Source: Lachnospiraceae bacterium UBA7598 (lineage in GTDB: Bacteria; Bacillota; Clostridia; Lachnospirales; Lachnospiraceae). Taken from it: a stretch of DNA of 8,752 bases. A program made the translations under genes and the position numbers. Below, piece after piece: positions 6,540 through 8,752 of this stretch (positions are counted from its first letter, which is position 1; each line of letters begins with the position of its first letter). The notes beneath the pieces are model-generated. The model was not told the DNA's origin, did not search any database, and saw only the letters and a program-made list of their open reading frames with translations. The DNA lies in the NCBI GenBank assembly GCA_002474415.1, contig DLQV01000013.1:4987-13738 (forward strand), written 5' to 3'.

Positions 6540-6548
6540 GGAGAGTAT

Positions 6549-8752
6549 ATGTCAACAAAAAAGAAAAAGAAGAGAAGGAAAAAGCAACACCGCTTTTTCT
6601 GGTTTGTCATAAAACTGCAGATCGTGCTGATGCTCGTTGTGCTGGCAGGTTTTGGATATTATTATTTTGGCGGGTATGCGGATCAGGTGCAGCAGATGCA
6701 CCGGGAAGCAGTACAGGAAGTATCGGCTTCTGATGATGCCACATTTATTCCGTCGCAGACCTGCTCGGTTTATGATATAAACGGAAAGCTGATTTCCGAA
6801 CGCAGAGGCGACAAAAATGCGCAGTATGTCAAATACGAGGATATTCCGAAAGAGTTTGTCACAGCAATTATCAGTATTGAAGACAAAAAGTTTTATCAGC
6901 ATAATGGTGTGGATCTGAAAGCACTCATGCGTGCAGTCAAGGCGACAGTTTTGTCAAAATTGAGAAAATCGCAGGGAGGTACGCAGGGTGGAAGTACGAT
7001 CACCATGCAGCTTGCCAAGCTGATTTATATGCAGCCCAAGCAGACCTGGCAGTATAAGGTCAAACAGATGTTTCTTGCATGGGAATTGGAAAAACGGTAC
7101 AGCAAGGATAAAATTATGGAATTTTATCTGAATAATGTTTATTTTGCGAATGGATATTATGGAATTGATGCGGCGTGTCATGGCTACTTTAACTGTGAAC
7201 TGCAGGACCTGGATGTGTCACAGATTGCATATCTGTGTGCAATTCCAAACCGTCCGTCCAATTATGATCCGGTAGCGCATCCGAATAATACGATTGCCCG
7301 GCGGAATCTGATCTTGAAAAACATGAGGGATGACGGGAAACTTTCGCAGGAAGAATATTATGAGGCGACCAAAGAAGAAATTGCTCTGAATCGACCAAAG
7401 AAGAGTGATACGGAAAAGATTAACAGTTCGATTGATACCTATACGTATGACTGTGCGACCCGTGCCCTGATGGAACAGGAAGATTTTCAGTTTAAGTATT
7501 ATTTTGATTCGGATAAAGAAAAGAAGTCTTATGAGGAAGCATATGATGAACTTTACAGTGCATGTCAGAAGAAACTTTTTTCCGGTGGCTATAAGATCTA
7601 TACAACGATCGATATGGATAAGCAAAAAGAACTGCAGTCTGCAGTTGATGATACCTTAAAAGGATTTACAGACAAATCCAAAGACGGAACATACAAGATG
7701 CAGGCGGCAGCGGTATCAATTGATAACAATAGCGGATATGTGGTAGCAATTGTTGGTGGACGCAATCAGAATTCAGAAAATTATACGTTAAACCGTGCGT
7801 ACCAGAGTTACCGCCAGCCGGGAAGTTCCATCAAGCCATTGCTGGTATATACGCCACAGTTAGAACGTGGATATACCCCGGATACGATTGTAGATGATCA
7901 TAAACTAAAAGATGGACCGTCAAATGCAAACAATACATATGCGGGAAAAGTTCCGCTCAGGTATGCAGTTGCGCATTCTATCAATACCATTGCATGGCAG
8001 TTATATGATGAACTGACACCAAAAGTGGGTCTGCAGTATTTGAAAAATATGAATTTTGCGCAGATCAAAGATGGCGATTATACGCTTGCCACTTCCCTCG
8101 GTGGATTTACCAAGGGTGTTTCTCCGATTGAGATGGCATCCGGATATGCAACGATTGAAAACGACGGACTTTACAGGGAACCTACCTGCGTGAAGTCGAT
8201 TGTAGATTCGGATGAGAATGTTGTTTACACTTCGAAACTGACGGAGAAAACGGTTTATAAGCAGGATGCAGCGCGGATGATGACGGATATCCTGACATCT
8301 GTTATGGACAGTGGAACCGGACGTTCAGCGAAACTTTCCAATATGCCGTGTGCAGGAAAGACCGGTACGACAAACGATCACAAAGACGGATGGTTTTGTG
8401 GATTTACCAGATATTATACAACAGCAGTGTGGGTAGGCTGTGATTATCCGAAATCTATCAGTAATCTGAGCGGAAGTACTTATCCTGCGCAGATCTGGAA
8501 GGGATACATGTCTGCCGTCCACAAGGATTTATCATCGCTTGATTTCCTTCCTTATGCCCAGCTTTCCGATGATTTTAAAAATCAACAGAAGGAAGAAGAG
8601 GAAGAACACGACAAGATGCGTGAAGAAAATCAGACCGATGAGACTCCGTCTGAGCAGCAGACACCGGAAAACCAGCAGGATGAAAATACCACAACCGGAA
8701 ATTCCGAGAAAAATGATTCGTCGAATAGCAATGGAAATACCGGAAATACCGG
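6549..8752 (+). CDS. Class A penicillin-binding protein (GT51 glycosyltransferase + transpeptidase), 3' truncated by window edge
   Basis: The visible 734 codons have no stop. A Lys/Arg-rich cytoplasmic tail (2-15) precedes one membrane anchor (about 17-40). The GT51 domain (about 75-260) polymerises lipid II. It shows EDKKFYQHNG at 111-120 with catalytic Glu111, GGSTITMQLAK at 147-157, KRYSKDKIMEFYLNNVYF at 182-199 and IPNRPSNYDP at 232-241. The transpeptidase domain (about 385-660) crosslinks stem peptides and carries SSIK at 426-429 in GSSIKP, SIN at 477-479 and KTGTT at 604-608. All catalytic motifs are intact, so it should be bifunctional and act outside the membrane. From about residue 675 the chain becomes an acidic, then Gln/Asn/Thr/Ser/Gly-rich, low-complexity tail that continues past the edge. 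It follows spoVT but has its own promoter-like sequence, so a vegetative role alongside spore-cortex synthesis is possible. Family assignment is secure; the exact PBP1a/PBP1b/PbpF-type name is not. Confidence 0.95.
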   Translation, partial: MSTKKKKKRRKKQHRFFWFVIKLQIVLMLVVLAGFGYYYFGGYADQVQQMHREAVQEVSASDDATFIPSQTCSVYDINGKLISERRGDKNAQYVKYEDIPKEFVTAIISIEDKKFYQHNGVDLKALMRAVKATVLSKLRKSQGGTQGGSTITMQLAKLIYMQPKQTWQYKVKQMFLAWELEKRYSKDKIMEFYLNNVYFANGYYGIDAACHGYFNCELQDLDVSQIAYLCAIPNRPSNYDPVAHPNNTIARRNLILKNMRDDGKLSQEEYYEATKEEIALNRPKKSDTEKINSSIDTYTYDCATRALMEQEDFQFKYYFDSDKEKKSYEEAYDELYSACQKKLFSGGYKIYTTIDMDKQKELQSAVDDTLKGFTDKSKDGTYKMQAAAVSIDNNSGYVVAIVGGRNQNSENYTLNRAYQSYRQPGSSIKPLLVYTPQLERGYTPDTIVDDHKLKDGPSNANNTYAGKVPLRYAVAHSINTIAWQLYDELTPKVGLQYLKNMNFAQIKDGDYTLATSLGGFTKGVSPIEMASGYATIENDGLYREPTCVKSIVDSDENVVYTSKLTEKTVYKQDAARMMTDILTSVMDSGTGRSAKLSNMPCAGKTGTTNDHKDGWFCGFTRYYTTAVWVGCDYPKSISNLSGSTYPAQIWKGYMSAVHKDLSSLDFLPYAQLSDDFKNQQKEEEEEHDKMREENQTDETPSEQQTPENQQDENTTTGNSEKNDSSNSNGNTGNT

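Noticed and set aside
7218..7625. A 135-codon minus-strand frame opposite the PBP gene
   Set aside because: It is antisense to the conserved GT51 end and linker, has no ribosome site, and its Ile/Phe/Arg-rich translation looks like a shadow of the real gene.

Overview
The window looks like chromosomal DNA from a spore-forming, low-to-mid GC Gram-positive anaerobe, most likely a Clostridia/Lachnospiraceae relative. The evidence is a clear SpoVT homologue, strong AGGAGG-type ribosome binding sites, AT-rich sigma-A-like promoters, and the style of the class A penicillin-binding protein and of the PqqD/HPr-kinase-like fusion. Genus-level placement is inference. I see no rRNA, tRNA, CRISPR array, insertion sequence or phage gene. 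No gene-free stretch exceeds 300 bases; the largest gap, 5738-5902, holds two divergent promoters.

Left part (1-3668): the 3' end of an unrecognised gene finishes at 118 and is followed by a textbook intrinsic terminator. A two-gene minus-strand operon follows, reading from 3124 down to 197. Its first gene encodes a PqqD-like (RiPP recognition element-like) domain fused to an HPr-kinase-like P-loop domain. Its second encodes a full-length ABC exporter subunit. A small S24/S26 (signal-peptidase-like) serine peptidase is transcribed divergently. The 91-bp gap between the two units carries two extended -10 promoters arranged as an inverted repeat. A peptide-binding domain, a kinase-like domain, a peptidase and an exporter together look like a peptide-maturation and export module of RiPP type. 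No precursor peptide or cyclase is visible, so the substrate is unknown. This is the most interesting part of the window.

Middle (3641-5737): a minus-strand gene encodes a membrane chemoreceptor-like protein with about five or six N-terminal transmembrane helices, a methyl-accepting signalling hairpin and a C-terminal YcgR-N/PilZ (cyclic-di-GMP binding) module. Its 3' end overlaps the peptidase gene tail to tail by 28 bp, next to a long two-part hairpin.

Right part (5903-8752): spoVT, encoding a late sporulation transcription regulator, sits behind a sequence that fits the sigma-G promoter consensus. Next comes a bifunctional class A penicillin-binding protein (glycosyltransferase 51 plus transpeptidase) that runs off the right edge within a low-complexity tail. 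A 15-bp direct repeat lies in the leader regions of both genes.
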